Shown here piece by piece: positions 14,996 through 23,441 of a stretch of 64,000 bases of DNA. Within the stretch, counting starts at the first letter, position 1; each line of letters starts with the position of its first letter. Origin of the DNA: an uncultured Microbacterium sp. (lineage in GTDB: Bacteria > Actinomycetota > Actinomycetes > Actinomycetales > Microbacteriaceae); contig NZ_FLQR01000009.1 of the NCBI RefSeq assembly GCF_900078385.1, forward strand, positions 1-64,000, in the 5' to 3' direction. The notes under the pieces are model-generated. The model saw only the letters and a list, made by a program, of their open reading frames with translations. It ran no database searches and was not told the origin of the DNA. Both the position numbers and the translations under genes were made by a program.

Positions 14996-15995
14996 CGTCG
15001 GAGCCTTCATCGGCCAGATCTTCATCGTCGTGCTGCTCGTCGTGGTGGCGATCTTCGTCATCGTCGTCGTGTTCCGCTCGATCCGGATCATCCCGCAGGC
15101 CTACGCCGGGGTCGTCGAGCGACTCGGCCGCTACCAGCGGACGCTGAGCCCCGGCCTGAACCTGCTCGTCCCGTTCATCGACCGGGTCAGGCCTCTCGTC
15201 GACATGCGCGAGCAGGTGGTGTCCTTCCCGCCGCAGCCGGTCATCACGGAGGACAACCTCGTCGTCTCCATCGACACCGTCGTGTACTTCCAGGTCACCG
15301 ACGCGCGCGCCGCGACCTACGAGATCGCGAACTACCTCGGCGCCGTCGAGCAGCTCACGACCACGACCCTCCGCAACGTCGTCGGCGGGCTCAACCTCGA
15401 AGAGGCCCTGACGAGCCGCGACAACATCAACGGGCAGCTGCGCGTCGTCCTCGACGAGGCGACCGGCAAGTGGGGCATCCGGGTTTCACGCGTCGAGCTG
15501 AAGGCCATCGACCCGCCGCACTCGATCCAGGACTCGATGGAGAAGCAGATGCGCGCCGAGCGCGAGCGTCGCGCCACGATCCTGACGGCTGAGGGTTCGA
15601 AGCAGTCGCAGATCCTCGAAGCGGAGGGCCGGCGCCAGGCGGCGATCCTCGGCGCCGAGGGCGACAAGCTGGCCGCGATCCTCCGCGCGGAGGGCGAAGC
15701 CGCCGCGATCAAGAACGTCTTCGACGCGATCCACGCCGGTCGTCCGGACGAGAAGCTGCTCGCATACCAGTACCTCCAGACCCTGCCGAAGATCGCCTCG
15801 AGCACGTCGAGCAAGCTCTGGATCATCCCGAGCGAGATGACCGAGGCGCTCAAGGGACTCAGCGCCGGCTTCGCCGGGCGGACCTGGGATGCCGCGGAGC
15901 CGTCGCGGGCGACCCCCACGGCCCCGGACGCCCCGGCGGCAGGGCCGACGACGGCTGCTTCCCCGCCGACCCCGCCTGCCGATCCCGTGCCGTGA
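14988..15995 (+). CDS. SPFH/band 7 (stomatin-like) protein
   Basis: A 335-residue protein with one N-terminal membrane helix (IFIVVLLVVVAIFVIVVVF), an SPFH domain (VVERLGRYQRTLSPGLN, DMREQVVSFPPQPVIT, TTLRNVVGGLNLEEALTSRD), then a coiled coil with repeated AEG steps (LTAEGSKQSQILEAEGRRQ) and a Pro/Ala-rich tail. This is the stomatin/QmcA layout. It overlaps the nfeD gene and the GDPD gene at both ends, so the three form an operon. The likely role is scaffolding of membrane domains. Confidence 0.92.
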   Translation: MGDVGAFIGQIFIVVLLVVVAIFVIVVVFRSIRIIPQAYAGVVERLGRYQRTLSPGLNLLVPFIDRVRPLVDMREQVVSFPPQPVITEDNLVVSIDTVVYFQVTDARAATYEIANYLGAVEQLTTTTLRNVVGGLNLEEALTSRDNINGQLRVVLDEATGKWGIRVSRVELKAIDPPHSIQDSMEKQMRAERERRATILTAEGSKQSQILEAEGRRQAAILGAEGDKLAAILRAEGEAAAIKNVFDAIHAGRPDEKLLAYQYLQTLPKIASSTSSKLWIIPSEMTEALKGLSAGFAGRTWDAAEPSRATPTAPDAPAAGPTTAASPPTPPADPVP

Positions 15996-16765
15996 CGCAC
16001 CCGTGGTTCCTGGCATCCGCGGCGCCGCGGGTGCTGGCCCACCGCGGGCTCGTGCCGCACGACGCCGAGGGCGTCGCGGAGAACACCCTTGCGGCCTTCG
16101 CCGCGGCGCATGCCGCCGGCGCGGCCTACGTCGAGTCGGACTGCCACCTCACGGCCGACGGTGAGGTCATCCTGTTCCACGACGACGACCTCCGCCGCGT
16201 GGCGGGCGACCCGCGCCGTGTCGCCGACGTGGGACTGCGGGAGCTCCAGGCGATCATGGGCACCCGTGGCGGGTTGCTGACGCTGGCGCAGGCGCTCGAC
16301 ACCTTCCCCACCCTCAGGTTCAACCTTGACGTGAAGGTTGAAGCCGCCGCGCTTCCGGTGGGCCGCGCCGTGGCAGCGCACGCCGACCGGGTGCTGCTCA
16401 CGAGCTTCTCCGACGAGCGCCGTCGGGTCGCCCTGCGGTCCGCAGCCGCGGGCGGCGGCTCCCCCGCGACATCGGGCGGCACCGCGACCATCGCGCGGGT
16501 CCTCGGCGCCGTCGCGAGCCGTTCGGAACGACTCGCGCGGCGCGCGCTCGCCGGCGTCGACGCCCTGCAGATGCCGGAGCGCCATCGCGGCGTCCGCGTC
16601 GTCTCGCGGCGCCTCCTGGACGTCGCCCACCGCGCCGGTGTCGAGGTGCACGTGTGGACCGTCAACGACCCCGACGACATGCGCCGCCTGCTCGAGCTGG
16701 GTGTCGACGGACTCGTCACCGACCGCGCCGACACGGCCCTGCAGGTCCTCTCCGGCCGCGGCTGA
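15992..16765 (+). CDS. Glycerophosphodiester phosphodiesterase
   Basis: A 257-residue TIM-barrel GDPD. The motifs VLAHRGL, ENTLAAFAAAHAAGAAYVESDCHLTADGEVILFHDDDLRRV contain the catalytic histidines and metal-binding Glu/Asp pair. NLDVK and VHVWTVNDPDDMRRLLELGVDGLVTDR complete the barrel. It hydrolyses glycerophosphodiesters to glycerol-3-phosphate and an alcohol. The GTG start overlaps the SPFH stop by four bases. No signal peptide is visible, so it probably acts in the cytoplasm on phospholipid breakdown products. Confidence 0.92.
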   Translation: MTHPWFLASAAPRVLAHRGLVPHDAEGVAENTLAAFAAAHAAGAAYVESDCHLTADGEVILFHDDDLRRVAGDPRRVADVGLRELQAIMGTRGGLLTLAQALDTFPTLRFNLDVKVEAAALPVGRAVAAHADRVLLTSFSDERRRVALRSAAAGGGSPATSGGTATIARVLGAVASRSERLARRALAGVDALQMPERHRGVRVVSRRLLDVAHRAGVEVHVWTVNDPDDMRRLLELGVDGLVTDRADTALQVLSGRG

Positions 16766-16870
16766 CACGATCCCCTGAGCATCCGCTGTGAAAGGCGGCC
16801 GGCATCCCGTCGTTCGGATGATCCACCCAGGTGCGGACGTTATACCTGAGGACGACGAGAGGACCATACG

Positions 16871-17245
16871 ATGGCAGATCGCAGCCTTCGCGGCATCCGA
16901 CTCGGCGCTTCCAGCCTACAGAGCGAGGAAGGCGTCGTGTTCCATGACCGCGCCAATCACACCTACGTCTGCACGCAGTGCAGCCGCGAGACCGTCCTGA
17001 CCTTCGCCGCAGACGCAGAGGTCCCCGAGGCCTGGGAGTGCCGCACCTGCGGCGCCGAGGCCGTTCTGCGTGTCGGCGACACGCTCGTGGAGGTCGACCA
17101 CTCCGGCGACAAGATCGCGCGTACGCACTGGGACATGCTCCTGGAACGCCGCAGCCTTCCCGAGCTCGAGGAGCTCCTCGAAGAGCGCCTCGCCCTCCTG
17201 CGTGCGCGTCGCGGATCCGGCGAGGACGCCCGCCTCTCCGCCTGA
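16871..17245 (+). CDS. rbpA: RNA polymerase-binding protein RbpA
   Basis: A 124-residue RbpA. The N-terminal RGIRLGASSLQSEEG tail, the zinc-ribbon-like core with C34, C37, C57 and C60 (VCTQCS, ECRTCG), the basic linker and the sigma-interaction domain RTHWDMLLERRSLPELEELLEERL are all present. RbpA is specific to actinobacteria and stabilises the open complex with housekeeping sigma factors. A GAGAGGA binding site lies before the ATG, and TATACC near 16841 is a possible -10 box. The order helY-lnt-rbpA is conserved near this locus. Confidence 0.95.
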   Translation: MADRSLRGIRLGASSLQSEEGVVFHDRANHTYVCTQCSRETVLTFAADAEVPEAWECRTCGAEAVLRVGDTLVEVDHSGDKIARTHWDMLLERRSLPELEELLEERLALLRARRGSGEDARLSA

Positions 17246-17248
17246 CGC

Positions 17249-18814
17249 TCACACCACCGAGACGCCGGCCTCTTCGGAGGCCGGCGTCTTCGTCGTGCGC
17301 CGGCGCCGCGCCACCCCGCCGAGGACGACGAGGCCCAGGACGCTCCCCCACCCGAGCACGAGCTGCACCGCCGGCCCGATGACGACGGCGGGGGTCAGCC
17401 CCGTCCGCAGCGGCACCTCGGCGAGGATCGCGCCCGCCTCACCGGCAGGCAGCGACTCCAGCGTGGACCCGTCCGGCGCGATGACCTGGCTCGTCCCGAC
17501 CGTGGACAGGTTCACCACCGACCGTCCGGTCTCGATCGCGCGCATCCGCGCGAAGGCGAGCTGCTGCAGGTTCTCGTCGGTGTCGCGGAAGTCGGCGTTG
17601 TTCGTCTGGAACATGTAGACCTCGGCGCCCTCCCGGGCGCCGGACCAGATGACGTCGTCGTAGATGACGTCGAAGCAGATCGCGAGCCCCACCCCGACCC
17701 CGCCCACGTCGAAGAACGGCGGGTTCGTCCCGGGCGTGTACTCGCGCTGGATGAGACCGATGAGGTCGGGGGCCAGCATCTCGAAGAACCACCGGTCCGG
17801 GACGTACTCCCCCATCGGAACGGGACGCGACTTGTCGTGCACGGCCACCGGGTTCTCCTGCCCGGCCTCCCACACCATCGAGGTGTTGAAGATGTCGTCG
17901 CCGCGCTCGGTCGCGGCGTTGACGACGAGCGGCGCGCCGGCGGCCTCGGAGAGCCGGTCCAGCGTGCGGGCGACGGACGCGTTCGCGGTCGGGTCGGCGT
18001 CGATCCCGCCCTCCGGCCAGAGCAGGATGTCGAGGTCCTCGCCGATCAGCGGCGCCGTCGCGTCCAGCTGGGCCTGCAGCACGGCGTACCGCTCCCGCTC
18101 GTCGAAATAGCCGGCGGGGCCGTTGCCCTGCACGGCCCCCACGCGCACCGATCCGGCATCCGTCGTCGGGAACGCCGGCAGCGCGACCAGCAGCAGGACG
18201 GCGACCGCCGCCGGGAGCGCGGTGCGGACGTCGCGGAACGCGCCGAGCCGCACCCACTCGATGACCGCCGCGACGACGAAGACCATGAGGAAGGTGAGGC
18301 CGGTGACGCCGGTCCACGAGGCGAGGTGTGCGAGCGGGCTCTCGGACTGGCTCATCCCGATCCGCCCCCAGGGGAACCCGGTGTAGGGCCACGACCCGAG
18401 GAAGAGCTCGCGCGCGGTCCACAGTCCCGCCACGAGGGCAGGGAGGGCGAGGAGGCGTCCCCATCGACCCGGCAGGACCCGCGGCATCCACCGGTAGGCG
18501 AGCGCGATGAGGATGGCGCCGAGACCGCTCAGCACCGTTTCGAGGCCGGCCAGCGCGAACCAGGGCACGACCCCGAGGTACCGCGTGATCCAGACGATGT
18601 GGATGAGGTAGAAGGATGCCGCGAAGACGAGCCCCACGCCGAACGCGCCCCACGCCGTCCGGCCGACGAGCGACACGAGCGACAGCGCCACCCCGGCGAA
18701 GGCCAGGGGCCACCAGCCCACGTCGGGGAACGCGAGGTCCAGGACGGGCCCACCGGCCGCCGCGGCGATAAGCGCCGCCCACAGGGGCAGCAGCGGGCGA
18801 GGACGTTCGGGCAC
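17249..18814 (-). CDS. lnt: Apolipoprotein N-acyltransferase
   Basis: A 521-residue protein starting VPERPRPLLPLWAALI. Seven or so N-terminal membrane helices are followed by a carbon-nitrogen-hydrolase domain and a final helix. The catalytic triad is visible as Glu in LLWPEGG, Lys in VHDKSRPVPMGEYVP and Cys in LAICFDVIYDD. It adds a third acyl chain to lipoproteins in the membrane. TAGGCT seven bases before the GTG supports a leaderless start at 18814. Unlike mycobacterial Ppm1 there is no attached or adjacent polyprenol-phosphate mannosyltransferase. The last codons form the rbpA terminator stem. Confidence 0.93.
   Translation of the reverse strand: MPERPRPLLPLWAALIAAAAGGPVLDLAFPDVGWWPLAFAGVALSLVSLVGRTAWGAFGVGLVFAASFYLIHIVWITRYLGVVPWFALAGLETVLSGLGAILIALAYRWMPRVLPGRWGRLLALPALVAGLWTARELFLGSWPYTGFPWGRIGMSQSESPLAHLASWTGVTGLTFLMVFVVAAVIEWVRLGAFRDVRTALPAAVAVLLLVALPAFPTTDAGSVRVGAVQGNGPAGYFDERERYAVLQAQLDATAPLIGEDLDILLWPEGGIDADPTANASVARTLDRLSEAAGAPLVVNAATERGDDIFNTSMVWEAGQENPVAVHDKSRPVPMGEYVPDRWFFEMLAPDLIGLIQREYTPGTNPPFFDVGGVGVGLAICFDVIYDDVIWSGAREGAEVYMFQTNNADFRDTDENLQQLAFARMRAIETGRSVVNLSTVGTSQVIAPDGSTLESLPAGEAGAILAEVPLRTGLTPAVVIGPAVQLVLGWGSVLGLVVLGGVARRRRTTKTPASEEAGVSVV
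17261..17288. terminator. Terminator hairpin after rbpA, inside the lnt 3' end
   Basis: A 12-base-pair perfect stem with a TTCG loop (GACGCCGGCCTC and its complement). It begins 16 bases after the rbpA stop and lies wholly within the final codons of the convergent lnt gene. Confidence 0.75.
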
Positions 18815-18852
18815 GGCTTCGAGCCTAGGCGACCGACTGCGCGGGCCGGCGC

Positions 18853-21324
18853 TCACACCGAACTGTAGGCGACGATGCCGCGGCGGACGGACTCCAGCGC
18901 GCGGCGCGCGGTCCCCGCGACGTCCGCGTCGGCGACGATCGAGAGCTGATCGAGCAGATCGATGGTCTGCTTCACCCAGCGCACGAAGTCCCCCGCGGCG
19001 AGATCGGCCTCGTCGAGCACGATGTCCAGCGGCATCCCGCGGGCCCACGAGTGCATGGCGCGGGCGAGCCCGGTGGCGACGGGCTCGGAGCCGGGAAGGC
19101 GATGGTCGCGTTCGAGGTCGTCCAGCCGCACCCACAGGTCCTGGGTCTCGCTGAGCGCCTGACGGAACGCGCCGCGGGGCAGGCCCCGCTCCCCCGGCCC
19201 GGCCTCGTCGCGCCGCGGCTCGTAGACGAGGCAGCAGGCGAGCGCCGCGAGCCCGGGAGCGTCGAGATCGCGCCACAGGCCGAGGCGCAGGGACTCCGCC
19301 ACGAGCAGGTCGCGCTCGCCGTAGATCCGCCGCATCGTCGCACCGGCATCCGTCAGCGTGACGACGCCGTCCGGCGCCACCGCGACGTAGTCCAGCGTCG
19401 CGAGGACGTCGACGACCCGGTCGAAGATGCGCGCGACCGTGCCGGTGCGGGTCTCGATCTGCTGGCGCAGCTTGTCAGTGCGCCGCCGCAGTTTCGCGTA
19501 CCGCTCCGCCCATCGCGCGTGGTGCTCGCGGTCCGGGCAGGACTGGCAGGGGTGGCGCTGCAGCCGGCGACGCAGCGACAGCATCTCGTTCTGCCGGTGC
19601 TGCCGCGTCTTCGCGGTCGCGGTGCGGTCGGCCCGGTTGAGCTTCTCGAGGTCGTTCAGCTCGCTGCGGAGGGTGGCGAACTCGGCGAAGTCGCCACGGT
19701 CGCAGGTCATCGAGGCGGCATAGCCGGCAAGCGACTCCTCGGCCTCCTTCACCTGGCGGGCGAGCCCCACGACCGCGCGATCGGCCTGGAACTGGGCGAA
19801 CGAGGACTCCAGGATCTCCCGGGCCCGCGGCCGGCCGAACTGGTCGATGAGGTTCACCGCCATGTTGTAGGTGGGCCGGAAGCTGGAGTTCAGCGGATAG
19901 GTGCGCCGCGAGGCGAGGGCCGCCACCGCCTGCGGGTCCAGGCCCTCCGTCCACTGGATCACGGCGTGGCCCTCGACGTCGATCCCGCGGCGTCCCGCGC
20001 GGCCCGTGATCTGGGTGTACTCGCCGGACGTGATGGCGACGCGCGCCTCGCCGTTGAACTTCTCCAGCTTCTCCAGCACGACGGTGCGCGCGGGCATGTT
20101 GATGCCGAGCGCGAGCGTCTCGGTCGCGAAGACGGCCTTGACGAGCTTCCGCTGGAACAGCTCCTCGACGATCTCCTTGAAGGCCGGCAGGAGCCCGGCG
20201 TGGTGCGCGGCGACGCCCCGCTCGAGGTTCTCCTTCCACTCCCAGTAGCCGAGCACCCCGAGGTCCTCGTCGAGCATGGTCCGCGTCCGCTCGTCGACGA
20301 TCTGCCGGATCTCGTCGCGCTCCTCGCGGCTCGTGAGCCGCACCCCCGACCGGCGCACCTGCTGCACGGCGGCGTCGCAGCCGGCTCGGCTGAAGATGAA
20401 GAAGATCGCGGGCAGCAGGTTGTTCCGCGCCAGCAGTTCGACGACGTCGGGACGGTCCAGGCGCTCGATGCGCTGCACGTTCGCGGAGCGGACGGGCCGC
20501 TTGCCGCCCTTGTGCGGACGCCGGTGGGCCCCCTCGAAGCCCCCGGCGCTGCGCTGCTGCTGCACCTGGCGGTTGCGCTCGAAGTTCGGGCCCTTGACGG
20601 AGCGGATGCGCATGAGCTCCTGGTTGACCTGCGCCGTCGCGATGCCGGCGCGGTCGTCGAAGAGCGGAAGGAGGTCGCCGCGGACGAGCACGTGCTGCTC
20701 CAGGGGCACGGGCCGGATCTCCGAGACGATCACCTCGGTGTCGCCGCGCACCGTGTCGAGCCAGTCGCCGAACTCCTCCGCGTTGGAGACGGTCGCGGAC
20801 AGCGACACGATCCGCACGGTCTGCGGGAGGTGGATGATGACCTCCTCCCACACGGCGCCGCGGAACCGGTCGGCCAGGTAGTGCACCTCGTCCATCACGA
20901 CGAAGCGGAGACCGCGGAGCGCCGGCGAGTCCGCATAGAGCATGTTGCGGAGCACCTCGGTCGTCATGACGACGACGCGGGCGTTGCCGTTGATGTTCGT
21001 GTCGCCGGTGAGGAGGCCCACCTCGTCGGCGCCGTAGACGTCCTGCAGCTCGCGGAACTTCTGGTTCGACAGCGCCTTCATGGGCGTGGTGTAGAACGCC
21101 TTGTCGCCGGGCTGGAGCATCGCGAGATGGATCGCGAACTCCCCCACGATCGTCTTGCCCGCCCCGGTGGGGGCGGCCACCAGGACGCTCTTGCCCTCCT
21201 CGAGTGCGTGGCATCCCGCGATCTGGAACGGATCGAGGTCGAAGCGCTGCGCCTGGGCGAACGCGGCCGACAGCGGGTGGGACTTCGTGGCCTCGGCCCG
21301 AGCGAATCGCTCGGCCGGATCCAT
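18853..21324 (-). CDS. helY: SF2 RNA/DNA helicase, HelY/Mtr4-like
   Basis: An 823-residue Ski2/Mtr4-type helicase. Motifs are Walker A VAAPTGAGKTIV, Ia TTPMKALSNQKF, DEVH box VVMDEVHYLADR, SLSATVSNAEEF, and in RecA2 FATETLALGINMPARTV and ITGRAGRRGIDVEG. A C-terminal winged-helix/helical bundle includes CxxC in HPCQSCPD. The ATG at 21324 sits in TGATG with the tatC stop; a GTG one codon earlier is also possible. It is translationally coupled to tatC. The position beside tatAC and pafBC is that of helY in other actinobacteria. Confidence 0.92.
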   Translation of the reverse strand: MDPAERFARAEATKSHPLSAAFAQAQRFDLDPFQIAGCHALEEGKSVLVAAPTGAGKTIVGEFAIHLAMLQPGDKAFYTTPMKALSNQKFRELQDVYGADEVGLLTGDTNINGNARVVVMTTEVLRNMLYADSPALRGLRFVVMDEVHYLADRFRGAVWEEVIIHLPQTVRIVSLSATVSNAEEFGDWLDTVRGDTEVIVSEIRPVPLEQHVLVRGDLLPLFDDRAGIATAQVNQELMRIRSVKGPNFERNRQVQQQRSAGGFEGAHRRPHKGGKRPVRSANVQRIERLDRPDVVELLARNNLLPAIFFIFSRAGCDAAVQQVRRSGVRLTSREERDEIRQIVDERTRTMLDEDLGVLGYWEWKENLERGVAAHHAGLLPAFKEIVEELFQRKLVKAVFATETLALGINMPARTVVLEKLEKFNGEARVAITSGEYTQITGRAGRRGIDVEGHAVIQWTEGLDPQAVAALASRRTYPLNSSFRPTYNMAVNLIDQFGRPRAREILESSFAQFQADRAVVGLARQVKEAEESLAGYAASMTCDRGDFAEFATLRSELNDLEKLNRADRTATAKTRQHRQNEMLSLRRRLQRHPCQSCPDREHHARWAERYAKLRRRTDKLRQQIETRTGTVARIFDRVVDVLATLDYVAVAPDGVVTLTDAGATMRRIYGERDLLVAESLRLGLWRDLDAPGLAALACCLVYEPRRDEAGPGERGLPRGAFRQALSETQDLWVRLDDLERDHRLPGSEPVATGLARAMHSWARGMPLDIVLDEADLAAGDFVRWVKQTIDLLDQLSIVADADVAGTARRALESVRRGIVAYSSV

Positions 21325-22151
21325 CACGACAGCGGTCCCGGCGTCGAGCCGAGCACGGCGGCGTCACGCTTGGCGCGGCGGCGGTCGAAGATCATGGACA
21401 GACCGGCCGCGGCGAAGAAGAGGACGATGAGGATGCCGGCCAGCAGCAGCATGCTCACGATGTCGGCGGCCGGTGTCGCGAGGCCCGCGAAGACGACGGC
21501 CACGAGGATCGCGACCCGCCAGCCGCCGAGGATCGCCCGTCCGCTCATCACACCGGCGAGGTTCAGCGCGACGAGGAACACCGGCAGGACGAAGGAGACG
21601 CCGACGACGACGAGCAGCTTGAAGACGAAGTCGTAGTAGTACCGGGCCTCGAACATGTTCGACGCGCCGTCCGGCGTGAAGCCGGCCATGATCTCCACGA
21701 TGTGCGGCATGACGAGCCAGCCGACGTAGCAGCCGGCGAAGAAGAGCGGAATGGCGGCGACGAGGAAGCCGATCGTGTACCGGACCTCCTTGCGGGTGAG
21801 CCCCGGCACGAGGAACGCCCAGATCTGCCAGAGCCAGACCGGGGCGGAGACGAGGATGCCGACGGCGAACGCGATCCGCAGACGCATGTCGAAGGGGCCC
21901 GTGACGTTCTGGTACATGAGGCTGACGAGCTCGTCGTCGCCGCGGCGCTCCGCGACGAGACGGATGGGCTCTGTCATCGCCCAGATGACGGCATCCGTGA
22001 GGAAGAAGGCGAGCACCATGCCGACGACGAGCGCGGCGGCGCCGATGATGAGTCGTTTGCGCAGTTCGAGGAGGTGTTCGGCCAGCGTCATGCGCTTGTC
22101 GCGACGCGGGCTGTCGGCCTCACCGAGCCGCGGGCGGAAGGCCGTGGCCAC
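21324..22151 (-). CDS. tatC: Twin-arginine translocase subunit TatC
   Basis: A 275-residue, six-helix membrane protein. TatC features include the N-terminal MTLAEHLLELRKRLI with the conserved Glu and Arg, the first periplasmic loop with EPIRLV, FLVPGLTRKEVRY after the third helix, and TPAADIVSMLLLAGILIVLF at the end. It binds the twin-arginine signal peptide and works with TatA downstream of nothing else here. It starts at GTG six bases after tatA and overlaps helY by one base. Confidence 0.95.
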   Translation of the reverse strand: MATAFRPRLGEADSPRRDKRMTLAEHLLELRKRLIIGAAALVVGMVLAFFLTDAVIWAMTEPIRLVAERRGDDELVSLMYQNVTGPFDMRLRIAFAVGILVSAPVWLWQIWAFLVPGLTRKEVRYTIGFLVAAIPLFFAGCYVGWLVMPHIVEIMAGFTPDGASNMFEARYYYDFVFKLLVVVGVSFVLPVFLVALNLAGVMSGRAILGGWRVAILVAVVFAGLATPAADIVSMLLLAGILIVLFFAAAGLSMIFDRRRAKRDAAVLGSTPGPLS

Positions 22152-22157
22152 GACCGG

Positions 22158-22424
22158 TTACGGCCTGGCGGTGTCGGAGCCGGTCGGTCCGGGCGTCGGA
22201 TCGGCGGGGGCCGTGGGTGCCACGGTCGGGGACGCCTCGTTCTCGACGGTGGATGCCGTCCCGGCCGCGACGTCGTCCTGCTTCATCGCCTTCATCTCGC
22301 CCTTGAAGATGCGGGCGGACTGCCCCATGCTCTTCGCCAGCGCCGGCAGCTTGGCCGCCCCGAAGAGCAGCAGGATGACGATCAGGAGGATCCACAGGTG
22401 TGGACCTGCGAACAGATTTCCCAT
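22158..22424 (-). CDS. tatA: Twin-arginine translocase subunit TatA
   Basis: An 88-residue protein: a single N-terminal helix (LWILLIVILLLFGAAKLP), the hinge, an amphipathic helix ALAKSMGQSARIFKGEMK and an acidic/Pro-rich tail. The FGAAKLP hinge is diagnostic for TatA/E. It forms the pore-like assembly of the Tat system with TatC encoded six bases downstream. A GGAG site precedes the ATG. Confidence 0.95.
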   Translation of the reverse strand: MGNLFAGPHLWILLIVILLLFGAAKLPALAKSMGQSARIFKGEMKAMKQDDVAAGTASTVENEASPTVAPTAPADPTPGPTGSDTARP

Positions 22425-22481
22425 GGGCGGCTCCTCGTCGCGAGATTTTTCTCAGTCTACCTGTCGGGACCGCGGGACCGG

Positions 22482-23441
22482 TCAGCGGTACTGCGCGAGC
22501 CCTGCGTCGGCCCACGCCGCGGCGGCGCGGCGGCCGGGCTCGGGAGCGAGGATCTCGACGTCCCCGCCGTGACGGGCGGCCAGGCGCTTGAGGCTGCGTT
22601 CATCGGCGACCCGCAGGCGTGCGCTGCGGAACTCGCCGTCGCCGGTGACGGTGGCCCGGTCGAGGTAGTCCGCCAGCAGCGGTGCGATCGCGGCGCGGTA
22701 GCGCACCTCCACGACGGCATCCGTCTCGCTCGGCTCGAACAGCTCGGGCACCGCGTCGGACCCGTGCGCGATCGGGATGTCGGTGAGGCGCACGTCGGCG
22801 ACACGGTCGAGGTGGAACGTGCGCATCGCCTCCCGGAGGTGACACCAGCCCTGCAGGTACCACTGCCCGCCGGCGATGTGCACCTTGACGGGGTCGACGG
22901 TCCGGATGGTCGGGGTGTGATCGGGCGCCTGGTAGGTGAAGGAGACGGCGACGCCGCGGCGGAGGGCCTCCGCGACCTGCAGCCGCACGTCGTCGACGGC
23001 GTCCGGCGCGACGATGACGTCGGCGGGAGCCGCCGACGCGCCGCGCGCGAGCTTCGCGAGGAGGCCTTGCACCACGCCGCTGTCGCCGACGCCCGGCAGC
23101 GAGGCGGCCAGCTGCAGGCCGGCCAGCAGGGCCGCCGCCTCGCGCGCCGTGAGGCGGGGTGTCCGCTCCAGGCCGACGCTGTTGGTGATCGAGATGATTC
23201 CCTGCTCGTCGAGGAGGTCCCAGTCGATGTCGAACAGATCGTTCGCCATCTGCCAGAAGCCGCCGTCGCCGGGCAGGCCGATGACGGTGAGCTTCTCGAC
23301 CATCTCCCGCATCTGCTCGGGGGTGACCTCGAAGGCGTCGGCCGCCTCCGCGACGGACACCTCCCCCTTGCCGATGAGATACGGGACGAGCTGCAGGATG
23401 AGCGCGGCGCGATCGGTGGCCAGCAGCGGCTTCGCGCTCAT
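22482..23441 (-). CDS. pafC: WYL-domain transcriptional regulator PafC
   Basis: A 319-residue regulator: N-terminal winged HTH (LVPYLIGKGEVSVAEAADAFEVTPEQMREMVEKL), a linker, then a WYL domain (FTYQAPDH, HIAGGQWYLQGWCHLREAMRTFHLDRVADV) and a WCX C-terminal part. AGGAG stands five bases before the ATG, which overlaps the pafB stop. PafB and PafC form a heterodimer that activates the LexA-independent DNA-damage response in mycobacteria; the WYL domain is thought to sense nucleic acid. Confidence 0.93.
   Translation of the reverse strand: MSAKPLLATDRAALILQLVPYLIGKGEVSVAEAADAFEVTPEQMREMVEKLTVIGLPGDGGFWQMANDLFDIDWDLLDEQGIISITNSVGLERTPRLTAREAAALLAGLQLAASLPGVGDSGVVQGLLAKLARGASAAPADVIVAPDAVDDVRLQVAEALRRGVAVSFTYQAPDHTPTIRTVDPVKVHIAGGQWYLQGWCHLREAMRTFHLDRVADVRLTDIPIAHGSDAVPELFEPSETDAVVEVRYRAAIAPLLADYLDRATVTGDGEFRSARLRVADERSLKRLAARHGGDVEILAPEPGRRAAAAWADAGLAQYR

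Noticed and set aside
13631..15091. In-frame upstream extension of the S9 peptidase to a 1147-residue protein
   Set aside because: The extra part runs over the SDR gene in another frame and the NfeD gene antisense. A good binding site and the family N-terminus fix the start at 13630.
19051..21636. An 861-codon open frame on the plus strand opposite helY
   Set aside because: It is a complement-frame shadow of the helicase gene with no recognisable domain.
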